Below are positions 1-8,314 of a stretch of DNA of 64,000 nucleotides, piece after piece (position 1 is the first letter of the stretch; every line of letters begins with the position of its first letter). The notes below the pieces were generated by a model. It was not told the DNA's origin. It did not search any database and saw only the letters and a list, made by a program, of their open reading frames with translations. Location: the NCBI GenBank assembly GCA_041821315.1, contig JBGUEO010000007.1:80899-144898 (forward strand). Reading direction: 5' to 3'. The stretch is from DIGJ01 sp041821315. Lineage in GTDB: Bacteria; Bacillota; Clostridia; Lachnospirales; Lachnospiraceae. The position numbers were made by a program, and so were the translations under genes.

Positions 1-1721
1 CAATTCATGTGGTAGAAGGAGACGCAATCAATGTAGCAAGTCTTGCTGAACCAAGTGCTATTATTAATTCCGTAAATGATTTAGGTGGAGTTGCAGGTTT
101 AAATGATGGTTATCTTCCGACAAATTCAAAGGATACCAGTCATGGAGTATGGCATAATTGGTTAGGAAACCAAGGAGGTACTGCTTGGGTGCAGTATGAT
201 TGGAGTGAAGAAATAGTTTTAACCAGTACATCTGCTTATTACTTTAAAGACAATGGTGGAAATTTCAAACCATCCAGCGCATATTATGAGTATAAAGATA
301 GCAATGGAAACTGGAAGCAACTTACAAAGACAGTCGGGTTAGGTGTAGAAGCGGACACATTTAATAAAACAACCTTTTCACCTGTTATGGCAACGGCTCT
401 TCGCATGGTGATGACACCGGCGGCACTTGGATGTGGAGTCATAGAGTGGGAGGTATATGGCTACAGTAATACAAAATTAGTTACAAAGACGGAATTAAAA
501 GATGCAATTTCCCAGGCAGAAGGAATAAAAGAGTCTTTAATTGCAAAAGGATATGAAACGTTAGCACCTGCACTTTTAGCCGCAAAGAAGGCAGTAGAAG
601 ATAGTTCGGTAAACCAACAGCAAGTAGATGAAGCTACGGATTCATTGTATAAAACAATTGCAGGGTTGACGCCTCTCAATAACAACCTAGCATATACTGC
701 CAAAGTTTCAACTAGCTATATTTCCGCATGGGAAAAACTGACGGCTGTGAATGATGGAGTGGATGCGGATAACTCGATGGCAGCTGGAATTGACCACTAT
801 GGAACTTGGGGAAATGAATCTGCATATGAGACAGTGACGTATACTTGGGGAAAAGAAGTAAATCTCGATCAATCAAACGCATATTTTTGGAATGACGGTG
901 GCGGTATATTAACACCTTCGGCCTATTCCTATGAATATTTGGATGAGAATGGGGAATGGAAGCAGGTTGAAAAGCTGACTGGATTAGAGGCAGTGTTAGA
1001 TCAATATAATGAGACAAAACTTACTGACATAACAACAAAATCAATAAAAATAATCATAAATAAGCAAGAAGAAAATGAGGAAGGAATCGGACTAGTTGAA
1101 TGGCAAGTAATAGGAACATATGCCAAGGCAGAAGAACCTTGGGGAGGACCGGTAATTGTTGTTAATCCGGAGATAGAAGATCCAGAGACTACTCCTGCAA
1201 AAGGCGAAAAAATCTACAACAAAGATACATTGTATGTTGTGACATCAGCGTCTTCTGATAAAATGACAGTTACTTATAAAGGGGATAAAACCTCGGATAA
1301 AACCTCGGATAAAACAACAATAAAAATACCATCAAGCGTTACAATTGAAGGGATTGAATATAAGGTAACAAAAGTTGGTGTTAATGCATTCCGAAATAAT
1401 AAACATTTGCAAAAAGTAATAATTGGAGAAAATGTGAAGAAAATCGGGAAAAGTGCTTTTAGAGGATGCACCTCTTTAACAAAAGTAACGCTTGGAAAAG
1501 ATGTGGAATCGATTGAAAAAACAGCATTTTCCGGGAATAAGAAATTAAAAACAATTGTTATTGATAGTGTAAAGATAAAGAAGATCAATGCGCTCGCGTT
1601 TGACAAAACAAAACAAAACATAAAAATTGTGGTACCAGCGAAAAAGGAAAAAGCATATCAAAAGTTATTTAGAGCATTGAAAACGAATAAAACATTTAAA
1701 ATAGTAAAAGCAAAAAAATAA
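1..1721 (+). CDS. C-terminal part of a secreted multidomain carbohydrate-active protein (5' end outside window)
   Basis: The reading frame is open at the left edge, so only the last ~573 residues are visible and no catalytic domain is seen. In order there are: a jelly-roll-like module (about residues 10-150); a helical FIVAR-like segment (about 155-225, with the alternating KTELKDAISQAEGIKESL pattern); a second copy of the jelly-roll-like module (about 230-375), sharing the W-G-N and SYEYLDENGEWKQ features of the first; and a BspA-type leucine-rich repeat tail (about 450-560) with AFRGCTSLTKVTLG-like units. This layout is usual for the C-terminal halves of secreted Clostridia glycosidases acting on plant polysaccharide. 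The adjoining arabinofuranosidase genes suggest an arabinan-active enzyme, but that is inference. It ends in a Lys-rich tail with no LPXTG sorting motif. Confidence 0.75.
   Translation, partial: IHVVEGDAINVASLAEPSAIINSVNDLGGVAGLNDGYLPTNSKDTSHGVWHNWLGNQGGTAWVQYDWSEEIVLTSTSAYYFKDNGGNFKPSSAYYEYKDSNGNWKQLTKTVGLGVEADTFNKTTFSPVMATALRMVMTPAALGCGVIEWEVYGYSNTKLVTKTELKDAISQAEGIKESLIAKGYETLAPALLAAKKAVEDSSVNQQQVDEATDSLYKTIAGLTPLNNNLAYTAKVSTSYISAWEKLTAVNDGVDADNSMAAGIDHYGTWGNESAYETVTYTWGKEVNLDQSNAYFWNDGGGILTPSAYSYEYLDENGEWKQVEKLTGLEAVLDQYNETKLTDITTKSIKIIINKQEENEEGIGLVEWQVIGTYAKAEEPWGGPVIVVNPEIEDPETTPAKGEKIYNKDTLYVVTSASSDKMTVTYKGDKTSDKTSDKTTIKIPSSVTIEGIEYKVTKVGVNAFRNNKHLQKVIIGENVKKIGKSAFRGCTSLTKVTLGKDVESIEKTAFSGNKKLKTIVIDSVKIKKINALAFDKTKQNIKIVVPAKKEKAYQKLFRALKTNKTFKIVKAKK
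1284..1315 (+). repeat. 12-nt tandem repeat in coding sequence
   Basis: The unit GATAAAACCTCG occurs twice in a row, followed by a partial third copy. It encodes a KTSD-KTSD-KTT linker just before the leucine-rich-repeat tail. It is in frame, so copy-number change would only alter linker length. Confidence 0.8.
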
Positions 1722-1728
1722 TAAAACC

Positions 1729-1783
1729 AGAGATTTGCTGCAAAATGAGACAATATGTTGCGTTTTGCAGCAGTCTCTTTTTT
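1729..1783 (+). terminator. Rho-independent terminator
   Basis: TGCTGCAAAA pairs perfectly with TTTTGCAGCA across a 17-nt loop, the outer AGAG/CTCT bases extend the stem, and a run of T follows. It sits 8 bp past the stop of the secreted enzyme. Confidence 0.8.
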
Positions 1784-1794
1784 GCGTAAAATGC

Positions 1795-1823
1795 TTGAGA
1801 TAAAGAGAGATAACGAGTAATAT
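1795..1823 (+). promoter_or_regulatory. Sigma-A type promoter for the LacI regulator
   Basis: TTGAGA, 17 bp, TAATAT, lying 35 bp before the lacI-type start codon and directly after the upstream terminator. Confidence 0.55.
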
Positions 1824-1858
1824 AAAAGGGAATAAAGGTTAAGAAGGGATGCGTATAA

Positions 1859-2887
1859 ATGGCAACAATTAAGGAATTGGCAAAGCTATGTGATGTTTCA
1901 ATAGCAACAGTATCCAATGTTTTGAACGGAACTGGACGCGTAGGGGAAGAAACATCAAGAAAGATATTAGACACAGCGAAGAAAATTGGATATATTCCCA
2001 ATATGATGGCAAAAAACCTAAAGCAAAAAGTAACGAAAACCATTGGGATAATAACAGAGGATTTAACTGTTTTTAACTGTGCCGATATCGTCGATGGAAT
2101 CAATGATTATCTTGATCAAGTGGATTACACCTTTCTATTAGGAAATCTTCGATTGTACAAAAAGTATAATAATATGTTTTATCATCATGAGGGATATAAA
2201 GCACAGGTGGAAGAAGAATTTCAAATCATGAAAAGCAAACAAGTAGCAGGGATTATTTATGTGGGAGCACATAGCCGTGAAATCAAAAGTATACCAAAAA
2301 ATTTTGACCTGCCAATTGTTGTTGCTTACGGATATGCTTCGGAACAGCATGTGCCATCGGTTATTTATGATGATGAAAAGGGTGCATATGAAGCCGTAAG
2401 CAAGTTAATCCAATTGGGAAATACAAGCATTGGAGTGGTAACAGGTGAACAAGGAAGTCTTCATACAATTGAACGTATGAAAGGATATCAACGGGCACTG
2501 TTCGAACATAAAATTTTATGTGATCCAAGTCTTATTGTAGAAGGAGACTGGACAGTTGATAGCGGATATGAAGCTGGGAAAAAGCTCATAGAAAAGGGGG
2601 TATCAGCAATCTTTTCTATGAGTGATGTGATGGCATCGGGTATTTATGATTGTGCAAATGAGAAAGAAATCATAATTGGAAAAGAGTTAGACTTAATTGG
2701 ATTTGATGATCGCCAGATCTGCACTGCTTTTCGCCCAACCCTTACATCGATGGCATTGCCATTAGAGCAAATTGGTCAACATGCTGGAAAAATAATAGTT
2801 GAAATGATTGAGCATAAAACGATAGACACAAGTTTGCTTCATAAAATAGAATGCAGATTAATTGAGAGAAATTCTATTAAAGGTTAA
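1859..2887 (+). CDS. LacI-family transcriptional regulator (arabinan locus)
   Basis: A 342-aa LacI/GalR regulator. The N-terminal HTH reads ATIKELAKLCDVSIATVSNV with the hinge helix near residue 50. A periplasmic-binding-protein-like sensor follows, with the family GFDD motif near residue 281. It has its own promoter and terminator and precedes the GH127 and importer genes, so it most likely represses them in response to an arabinose-containing sugar. Two palindromes centred on AAACGTTT, one at its own stop codon and one downstream of the GH127 promoter, are its best candidate operators. Family assignment is firm; ligand and targets are inferred. Confidence 0.9.
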   Translation: MATIKELAKLCDVSIATVSNVLNGTGRVGEETSRKILDTAKKIGYIPNMMAKNLKQKVTKTIGIITEDLTVFNCADIVDGINDYLDQVDYTFLLGNLRLYKKYNNMFYHHEGYKAQVEEEFQIMKSKQVAGIIYVGAHSREIKSIPKNFDLPIVVAYGYASEQHVPSVIYDDEKGAYEAVSKLIQLGNTSIGVVTGEQGSLHTIERMKGYQRALFEHKILCDPSLIVEGDWTVDSGYEAGKKLIEKGVSAIFSMSDVMASGIYDCANEKEIIIGKELDLIGFDDRQICTAFRPTLTSMALPLEQIGQHAGKIIVEMIEHKTIDTSLLHKIECRLIERNSIKG

Positions 2888-2897
2888 ACGTTTTATT
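2882..2897. promoter_or_regulatory. LacI-type operator-like palindrome
   Basis: A 16-bp site centred on AAACGTTT overlaps the lacI stop codon. It matches the site at 3055-3070 in the centre and in several flanking positions. Two such centres within 180 bp could support looping; this is inference from sequence alone. Confidence 0.35.
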
Positions 2898-2943
2898 ATA
2901 GAGATTCATGTAAAAAAATAAAGAAGGATAATATTCCTTCTAT

Positions 2944-2983
2944 AAAAAACGTATGGTTTCGTATGAGAAAGCATACGTTTTTT
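2944..2983. terminator. Terminator hairpin after lacI
   Basis: AAAAAACGTATG and CATACGTTTTTT form a perfect 12-bp stem around a 16-nt loop, with A and T tracts on both sides, so it can act in either direction. Confidence 0.8.
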
Positions 2984-3015
2984 ATATATTTTTAAAAATA
3001 ATATAAAAAAAGAGC

Positions 3016-3070
3016 TTGCTAAATTGAAAAAAGTAGTGTATATTATATTTAAATGATGAAACGTTTAATC
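3016..3070 (+). promoter_or_regulatory. Promoter and operator of the GH127-importer-GH51 operon
   Basis: TTGCTA, 17 bp, TATATT (3016-3044) is followed at 3055-3070 by GATGAAACGTTTAATC, a near-perfect palindrome with the central CG typical of LacI-family operators. The operator falls at the expected transcription start, a classic repression position. Confidence 0.65.
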
Positions 3071-3098
3071 ACCACTTGAAAGTAACGGAGAATAATAT

Positions 3099-5039
3099 AT
3101 GCAGAAATTATCATTAGCACGACTAGGTGACATAGTAATTGAAGATCGGTTTTGGAACCGTTATACACGATTGGTAAGAGAAACGATTATTCCGTACCAA
3201 TGGGAAGTTCTCAATGATAGAATTCCAGACATAGAAATAAGCCATAGTCTTGCGAATTTTAAAATCGCTGCTGGGCGAGAAACGGGCGAGTTTTATGGGG
3301 TAGTTTTTCAGGATACGGATGTTGCAAAATGGCTAGAGGCCGTAGCTTTTTCATTAGCCACTCATCCAGATACAGAATTGGAAGAGAGAGCGGATGAAGT
3401 GATTCAAATTATTGGAGAAGCACAACAAGAAGATGGGTATATCAATACCTACTTTACGATAAAGGAACCGTCTCTTCGTTTCAGTAATTTAGAAGAGGGG
3501 CATGAACTTTATACGGCAGGACATTTGATGGAAGCGGCAGTTGCGTATTATAAAGCAACTGGAAAATTAGAATTTGTTGAAATTATGGAGCGGTTTGCTG
3601 ATTTGATTTGCAACGAATTTTCTCAAGAAAAAAATAAAAAAGGGTATCCGGGGCATCAAGAAGTTGAAATTGGACTTATTAAACTATATGAGGTAACTGG
3701 AAAGCGAAAATACATAAAGCAGGCAAAGTCTTTTTTGGATAGGCGTGGTGAACAACCAAATTATTTTCTGGAAGAGGAAAAGCAGCCAAAATTTAAACGT
3801 ATTTTTCGGGAATTTGAGAACTATCTTCCATTATATTCACAGTCTCATTTGCCTATAAGAGAGCAAAAAACAGCAGAAGGGCATGCGGTAAGAGCGATGT
3901 ATATGTACTGTGCTATGGCAGATGTAGCATATGAATATGCAGATAAAGAACTTATGGAAGTATGCAAGAATCTATGGAATAATGTGATAGAAAAACGCAT
4001 GTACATAACAGGAAGTGTCGGAAGTTCTGGTATTTTGGAACGATTTACGGTGGATTATGATCTGCCGAATGATTCAAACTATTCAGAGACGTGTGCTTCC
4101 ATTGGATTGGCTTTGTTTAGCAGGAGAATGGCACAAATAACGAGAGAAAGTAAGTACATCGACATTGTAGAGAAGGCATTGTATAATACCTTATTATCTG
4201 GTATTGCGCAAGATGGAAAAAGCTTTTTTTATGTAAATCCATTAGAAGTATGGCCAAATAATTGTCTCCCTCGAACTTCGATGGAGCATGTTAAATCGAC
4301 GAGACAAAAGTGGTTTGGGGTAGCTTGTTGTCCTCCAAACATTGCGAGGACGTTAGCTTCACTGGGAGAGTATCTTTATTTCAAAGACGAAAGAAGAATA
4401 TGGATTAATTTATTTGTTTCCAACAGTACAACTTTTCTGTTTGACGGAAAAGAAGTTTTGCTTCATGTAAAAACGGATTTTCCAAATGATGGAAATGTGC
4501 TGATTTCTATAGAGAACAAAGAAGTACAAGAAGGAACGATAGCAATTCGAATTCCTGACTATGTTGGGAAATATTGCATTGCAATTAACGGTAAGGAAGT
4601 TAATCAAGTTCCAAAAGAGAAGGGATATGCCATACTTAATATGGGAATCGGAAAACAAGAGGTTGCAATTAATTTTGATTTACGCGCACGAATTGTACAC
4701 GCCAATCCTCTTGTGAAAGAAGATGTTGGAAAGGTAGCAGTTGTAAAGGGTCCTATGGTTTTTTGTATGGAAGAAGAAGATAACGAATCAAACCTTCCTG
4801 CATTTTTCCTGGATACAAAGGGTGAATTAGAAGAAGTGTATAAGGATGATTTACTTGGGGGAACAACGGTGATTAAAGCAAGAGGGAAAAAACTTGTGGA
4901 AGCCAATTGGAACGAAGGGGAACTTTACAAAGAAATTTCACCTCAATTTAAGGAAAGTAATCTTACATTTATTCCATATGCATATTGGAATAATCGCATA
5001 GAGGGTGAAATGACAGTATGGGTAAAAGAATTGTTTTAA
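3099..5039 (+). CDS. GH127 beta-L-arabinofuranosidase (intracellular)
   Basis: A 646-aa member of glycoside hydrolase family 127 (formerly DUF1680), normal family length and without a signal peptide. The zinc/catalytic set of the characterised enzyme HypBA1 is intact: Glu314 in the acid/base position, Glu330 and Cys332 (YSETCAS), and the Cys410-Cys411 pair (VACCPPN), of which the first Cys is the nucleophile in the family. It removes beta-L-arabinofuranose residues from imported oligosaccharides, as found on hydroxyproline-rich glycoproteins and pectin side chains. It is the first gene of the operon and is followed 18 bp later by the importer lipoprotein. A different sugar specificity within GH127 cannot be excluded. 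Confidence 0.9.
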   Translation: MQKLSLARLGDIVIEDRFWNRYTRLVRETIIPYQWEVLNDRIPDIEISHSLANFKIAAGRETGEFYGVVFQDTDVAKWLEAVAFSLATHPDTELEERADEVIQIIGEAQQEDGYINTYFTIKEPSLRFSNLEEGHELYTAGHLMEAAVAYYKATGKLEFVEIMERFADLICNEFSQEKNKKGYPGHQEVEIGLIKLYEVTGKRKYIKQAKSFLDRRGEQPNYFLEEEKQPKFKRIFREFENYLPLYSQSHLPIREQKTAEGHAVRAMYMYCAMADVAYEYADKELMEVCKNLWNNVIEKRMYITGSVGSSGILERFTVDYDLPNDSNYSETCASIGLALFSRRMAQITRESKYIDIVEKALYNTLLSGIAQDGKSFFYVNPLEVWPNNCLPRTSMEHVKSTRQKWFGVACCPPNIARTLASLGEYLYFKDERRIWINLFVSNSTTFLFDGKEVLLHVKTDFPNDGNVLISIENKEVQEGTIAIRIPDYVGKYCIAINGKEVNQVPKEKGYAILNMGIGKQEVAINFDLRARIVHANPLVKEDVGKVAVVKGPMVFCMEEEDNESNLPAFFLDTKGELEEVYKDDLLGGTTVIKARGKKLVEANWNEGELYKEISPQFKESNLTFIPYAYWNNRIEGEMTVWVKELF

Positions 5040-5057
5040 TTTAAGGAGGAAGTAAAA

Positions 5058-6425
5058 ATGAAAAAAAGTAAAAAAATGATTGCGCTTGCTTTGACAGCAG
5101 CACTTGCAGTGTCTACACTTGCAGGATGTGGTTCAAAACCAGCGGAAACAACGAAAACAGCAGAGGAAGCAACAACAGAGCAAGGAAAAACAGATAATAC
5201 AGTTACGGAGAGTGCGGAACCAACGGAACTTGAAATGTGGACATTTGTTGAATTACATGGAAAACATTTTGATACGATGATTGAAAATTGGAATAAAGAC
5301 AATCCAGATCGACAAATTAAGCTTACCGTTAATGTGTTGCCATATGAAGAAATGCATAACAAATTACAGATTGCATTGCAATCAGGGGATGGAGCGCCAG
5401 ATATCGTTGATATCGAACTTGGAAAATTCGCAAACTTCTTAAAAGGGGAACCACAATTGGAACCTTTGAATGATGTAATTGACTCATATAGAGATAAAAT
5501 CGTATCTTCTCGTATTGAACTTTATAGCAAAGACGGAAATAATTATGGAATACCAAGTCATGTTGGTGCGACAGTGGCATTTTACAATACAGAGATTTTA
5601 GAGGCAGCAGGGGTTGATTATACAACAATCAAAACTTGGGATGATTTAAAAGCAGCTGGAATTAAAGTGAAAGATGCAACTGGAAAATATATGATTTCTG
5701 TAGATACCGGTGCACTGTGGCAGTTAAATGATTTGCTGTCTCAGCAAGGAGTTGACTGGGTAAATAGTAAGGATGAAGTAAATGTAAATATACCAGAAGC
5801 AAAACGTGCACTTGAAATGTTAAAGGATCTTCAAGATGCAGGTGTTGCTGTTACAATTCCAGGCGGAAATCCAGATACGGAAGAAGCGTATGCATATTAT
5901 AATACTGGAGAAGTAGCATGTGCAGTTATGCCATTATGGCATATGTCACGTTATACAAATTATATGACCGATTTAAAAGATAAGATTGCGATTGCACCAG
6001 TACCAGTATTAGAAGAAGGTATGCCATCTTCTGTTGGTGGTGGAGGAACTGGAACTTGTGTAACTAATCAGTGTGCGGATGTTCAATTGGCAAAAGATTT
6101 CTTAGCATATGCAAAGCTTTCAGTGGACGGCAATATTGGACTTTGGAACAATCTTGGTTTCGACCCTTGTAATATGGATGTTTGGACAATGGAAGATGTT
6201 ACACATAACCCAGATAATGCGTATGTACAGTACTTTATTAACAATCCATTTGATGTATTAAATGAAATCAAAGATGGGATTGGCCTAATTAAGTCTACCG
6301 AAGCATATCCTATCATTAATAGTACATTTTCATCAGTTACGCTAAATTCAATTTTTGAAAGTGGAACAGATATTGATTCAGCATTAGCAGATGCACAACA
6401 ACAAGTTGAAAATGAATTAAAATAA
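5058..6425 (+). CDS. Sugar-binding lipoprotein of ABC importer (family 1)
   Basis: A 455-aa extracellular solute-binding protein. The type II signal peptide ends in LAGC, with the lipid-modified Cys at residue 24, and an acidic Thr/Glu linker follows. The mature domain has the MalE/UgpB-like pattern of two lobes, including a W near the front (LEMWTFVELHGKHFD) and an NTGEVACAVMPLW segment. It should deliver arabino-oligosaccharides to the two permeases downstream. No ATPase is encoded here, so a shared MsmK-type ATPase from elsewhere is expected, as is common for this importer class in Firmicutes. Confidence 0.9.
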   Translation: MKKSKKMIALALTAALAVSTLAGCGSKPAETTKTAEEATTEQGKTDNTVTESAEPTELEMWTFVELHGKHFDTMIENWNKDNPDRQIKLTVNVLPYEEMHNKLQIALQSGDGAPDIVDIELGKFANFLKGEPQLEPLNDVIDSYRDKIVSSRIELYSKDGNNYGIPSHVGATVAFYNTEILEAAGVDYTTIKTWDDLKAAGIKVKDATGKYMISVDTGALWQLNDLLSQQGVDWVNSKDEVNVNIPEAKRALEMLKDLQDAGVAVTIPGGNPDTEEAYAYYNTGEVACAVMPLWHMSRYTNYMTDLKDKIAIAPVPVLEEGMPSSVGGGGTGTCVTNQCADVQLAKDFLAYAKLSVDGNIGLWNNLGFDPCNMDVWTMEDVTHNPDNAYVQYFINNPFDVLNEIKDGIGLIKSTEAYPIINSTFSSVTLNSIFESGTDIDSALADAQQQVENELK

Positions 6426-6440
6426 AATTGCTATTTCATG

Positions 6441-6478
6441 AATAACCCTATGGACGACAACTCGTTCCTAGGGTTATT
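6441..6478 (+). terminator. Intercistronic hairpin after the binding protein
   Basis: AATAACCCTA pairs perfectly with TAGGGTTATT, and the loop adds a GGACGA/TCGTTCC helix. No strong T-tract follows, so it probably protects the binding-protein mRNA or causes partial termination, giving an excess of binding protein over permease. Confidence 0.6.
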
Positions 6479-6498
6479 ATATGAATGGTTAAATTACG

Positions 6499-6511
6499 AC
6501 CGTTTAACGGT
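6499..6511. promoter_or_regulatory. Palindrome before the permease genes
   Basis: ACCGTT-T-AACGGT is a perfect 6-bp inverted repeat immediately before the ribosome site of the first permease. It could be a regulator site or an RNA hairpin; the function is unknown. Confidence 0.3.
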
Positions 6512-6523
6512 TAGGAGGGCTAA

Positions 6524-7465
6524 ATGATGAAGGAGACAAAGTTAACGCAGAATAGTAAAATTGAAAGTCAAAGTAAGCTAAAAAAGCTGCTATATTCGCA
6601 GAAGGTAGCCCCTTATGTATTTATATTGCCCTTTGTACTTACCTTTTTAATCTTCTGGCTCTTACCTTTGACAAAGTCTGGTATCATGAGTTTTCAAAGT
6701 GTGCTGCCAGGGCAAATTGAATTTGTTGGATTGAAAAATTATAAAAAGCTATTTGGGGACTCGATATTTTTAGTAGCAGTTAAAAATAGTTTGCGATATA
6801 TGATTGGGACTCTTGTGTTATTGATTCCAATACCATTGCTTTTGGCTTATATGATAAATAGTAAGCTGATGGTTGCGAGGGATATGTTTAAATCTGTATT
6901 TTTTATACCAGTGCTTACATCGATTGTTGTAGCAGGAACAATATTCCGACTTATGTTTGGAGAAATGGATACTGCTTTTATGAATACAGTCATAGCGGCA
7001 TTTGGTGCAGAACCAATCAAATGGCTGAAAAATGATACGACTGCATTTGCGGCGTTGTTGATTCTTGCCTGTTGGCGATGGATGGGAGTTAATATGCTCT
7101 ATTTTCTATCAGGGTTGAATGGAATACCAAATGAATTGTATGAATCAGCTTCGATAGACGGAGCAAATTCAGTAAAAAAGTTTTGGTATGTATCGCTTCC
7201 AATGCTAAAACCTACGATTACTTATGTACTAACCATTAGTATATATGGTGGTTTAGCAATGTTTACAGAAAGTTATATGTTATGGGCGGGAAAAGATTCT
7301 CCGCAAAATATTGGCCTTACGATTGTAGGATATTTATATCGTCAGGGAATACAAAGAAATGAAATGGGATATGCCAGTGCAGTAGGAATTGTATTGCTGG
7401 TAATTACAATGATTATAAATATAACTCAGTTAAGTATATCTGGATTATTTAAAAAGGAGGACTAG
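6524..7465 (+). CDS. ABC sugar permease, MalF/LplB type
   Basis: A 313-aa inner-membrane permease with about six transmembrane segments, the first near residues 32-53. It carries the EAA loop that contacts the ATPase (YESASIDGANSVKKFWYVSLP). The usual ribosome site GGAGGG lies 5-8 bp upstream. It pairs with the next gene to form the translocation channel for the sugar bound by the upstream lipoprotein. Specificity is inferred from the flanking arabinofuranosidases. Confidence 0.9.
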   Translation: MMKETKLTQNSKIESQSKLKKLLYSQKVAPYVFILPFVLTFLIFWLLPLTKSGIMSFQSVLPGQIEFVGLKNYKKLFGDSIFLVAVKNSLRYMIGTLVLLIPIPLLLAYMINSKLMVARDMFKSVFFIPVLTSIVVAGTIFRLMFGEMDTAFMNTVIAAFGAEPIKWLKNDTTAFAALLILACWRWMGVNMLYFLSGLNGIPNELYESASIDGANSVKKFWYVSLPMLKPTITYVLTISIYGGLAMFTESYMLWAGKDSPQNIGLTIVGYLYRQGIQRNEMGYASAVGIVLLVITMIINITQLSISGLFKKED

Positions 7466-7467
7466 AC

Positions 7468-8298
7468 ATGAAAAAACGTGTTGTAAAAATTCTGTTATTT
7501 CTATTTTTCATGGTTGTAGCACTCTTTGTTCTACTTCCCTTTGCAGCAATTTTTTTGGCAAGTTTTAAAGAGGGAAAGGAACTAATACAGTATGGATTAA
7601 ATTTGAAAATTGAACCAGAAAAAATGAACCTTAATAATTATGTATACTTATTTACGGGAGATCACGAGTATTTTCGCTGGTTTTTTAATAGTGTTTTATT
7701 AACAGTTGTGCAAGTTATATTGACGTTATTTGCGAGTGCATGTGTAGGATATGGATTTGCTGCATACAATTTTAGGGGAAAAAATATTTTGTTTGTTTGC
7801 GTACTTTTAATTATGATGGTTCCATTTGAAATATTGATGCTTCCGTTGTATAATCAAATGATAGAGATGGGTCTTAATAATACATATGCAGGGATAATAT
7901 TGCCGTTTATGGCAAATGCATCTACGATATTCTTTTTTCGTCAGTATTTGTCTGGGATACCAAAAGAAATTATTTCAGCAGGCAGGGTTGATGGTGCAAC
8001 GGAATATGGTATTTTTATAAGATTAATATTTCCAATTATGAAACCAGCAATGGCAGCAATGGCAATATTGAATGGAATGACTTATTGGAATAATTTCCTC
8101 TGGCCTCTCTTGACGTTGCAAGAATCACGAAAATATACATTGCCAATCGGGTTAAATACGTTACTTACACCATATGGGAATAACTATGATTTATTAATCG
8201 TAGGATCTTGTTTTTCAATTATTCCAATTTTTATCTTGTTTTTGTGTTTTCAGAAATATTTTATAGAAGGCATGGTGGCCGGAGCGGTAAAAGGATAA
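7468..8298 (+). CDS. ABC sugar permease, MalG/AraQ type
   Basis: A 276-aa permease with six predicted transmembrane segments, starting 2 bp after the previous stop. The EAA-like loop reads EIISAGRVDGATEYGIFIRLIFP. The C-terminus ends in YFIEGMVAGAVKG, the usual ending of MalG-type carbohydrate permeases. It forms the heterodimer partner of the preceding gene; the tight spacing indicates coupled translation. Confidence 0.9.
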   Translation: MKKRVVKILLFLFFMVVALFVLLPFAAIFLASFKEGKELIQYGLNLKIEPEKMNLNNYVYLFTGDHEYFRWFFNSVLLTVVQVILTLFASACVGYGFAAYNFRGKNILFVCVLLIMMVPFEILMLPLYNQMIEMGLNNTYAGIILPFMANASTIFFFRQYLSGIPKEIISAGRVDGATEYGIFIRLIFPIMKPAMAAMAILNGMTYWNNFLWPLLTLQESRKYTLPIGLNTLLTPYGNNYDLLIVGSCFSIIPIFILFLCFQKYFIEGMVAGAVKG

Positions 8299-8314
8299 AA
8301 GGAGATTACAATCA

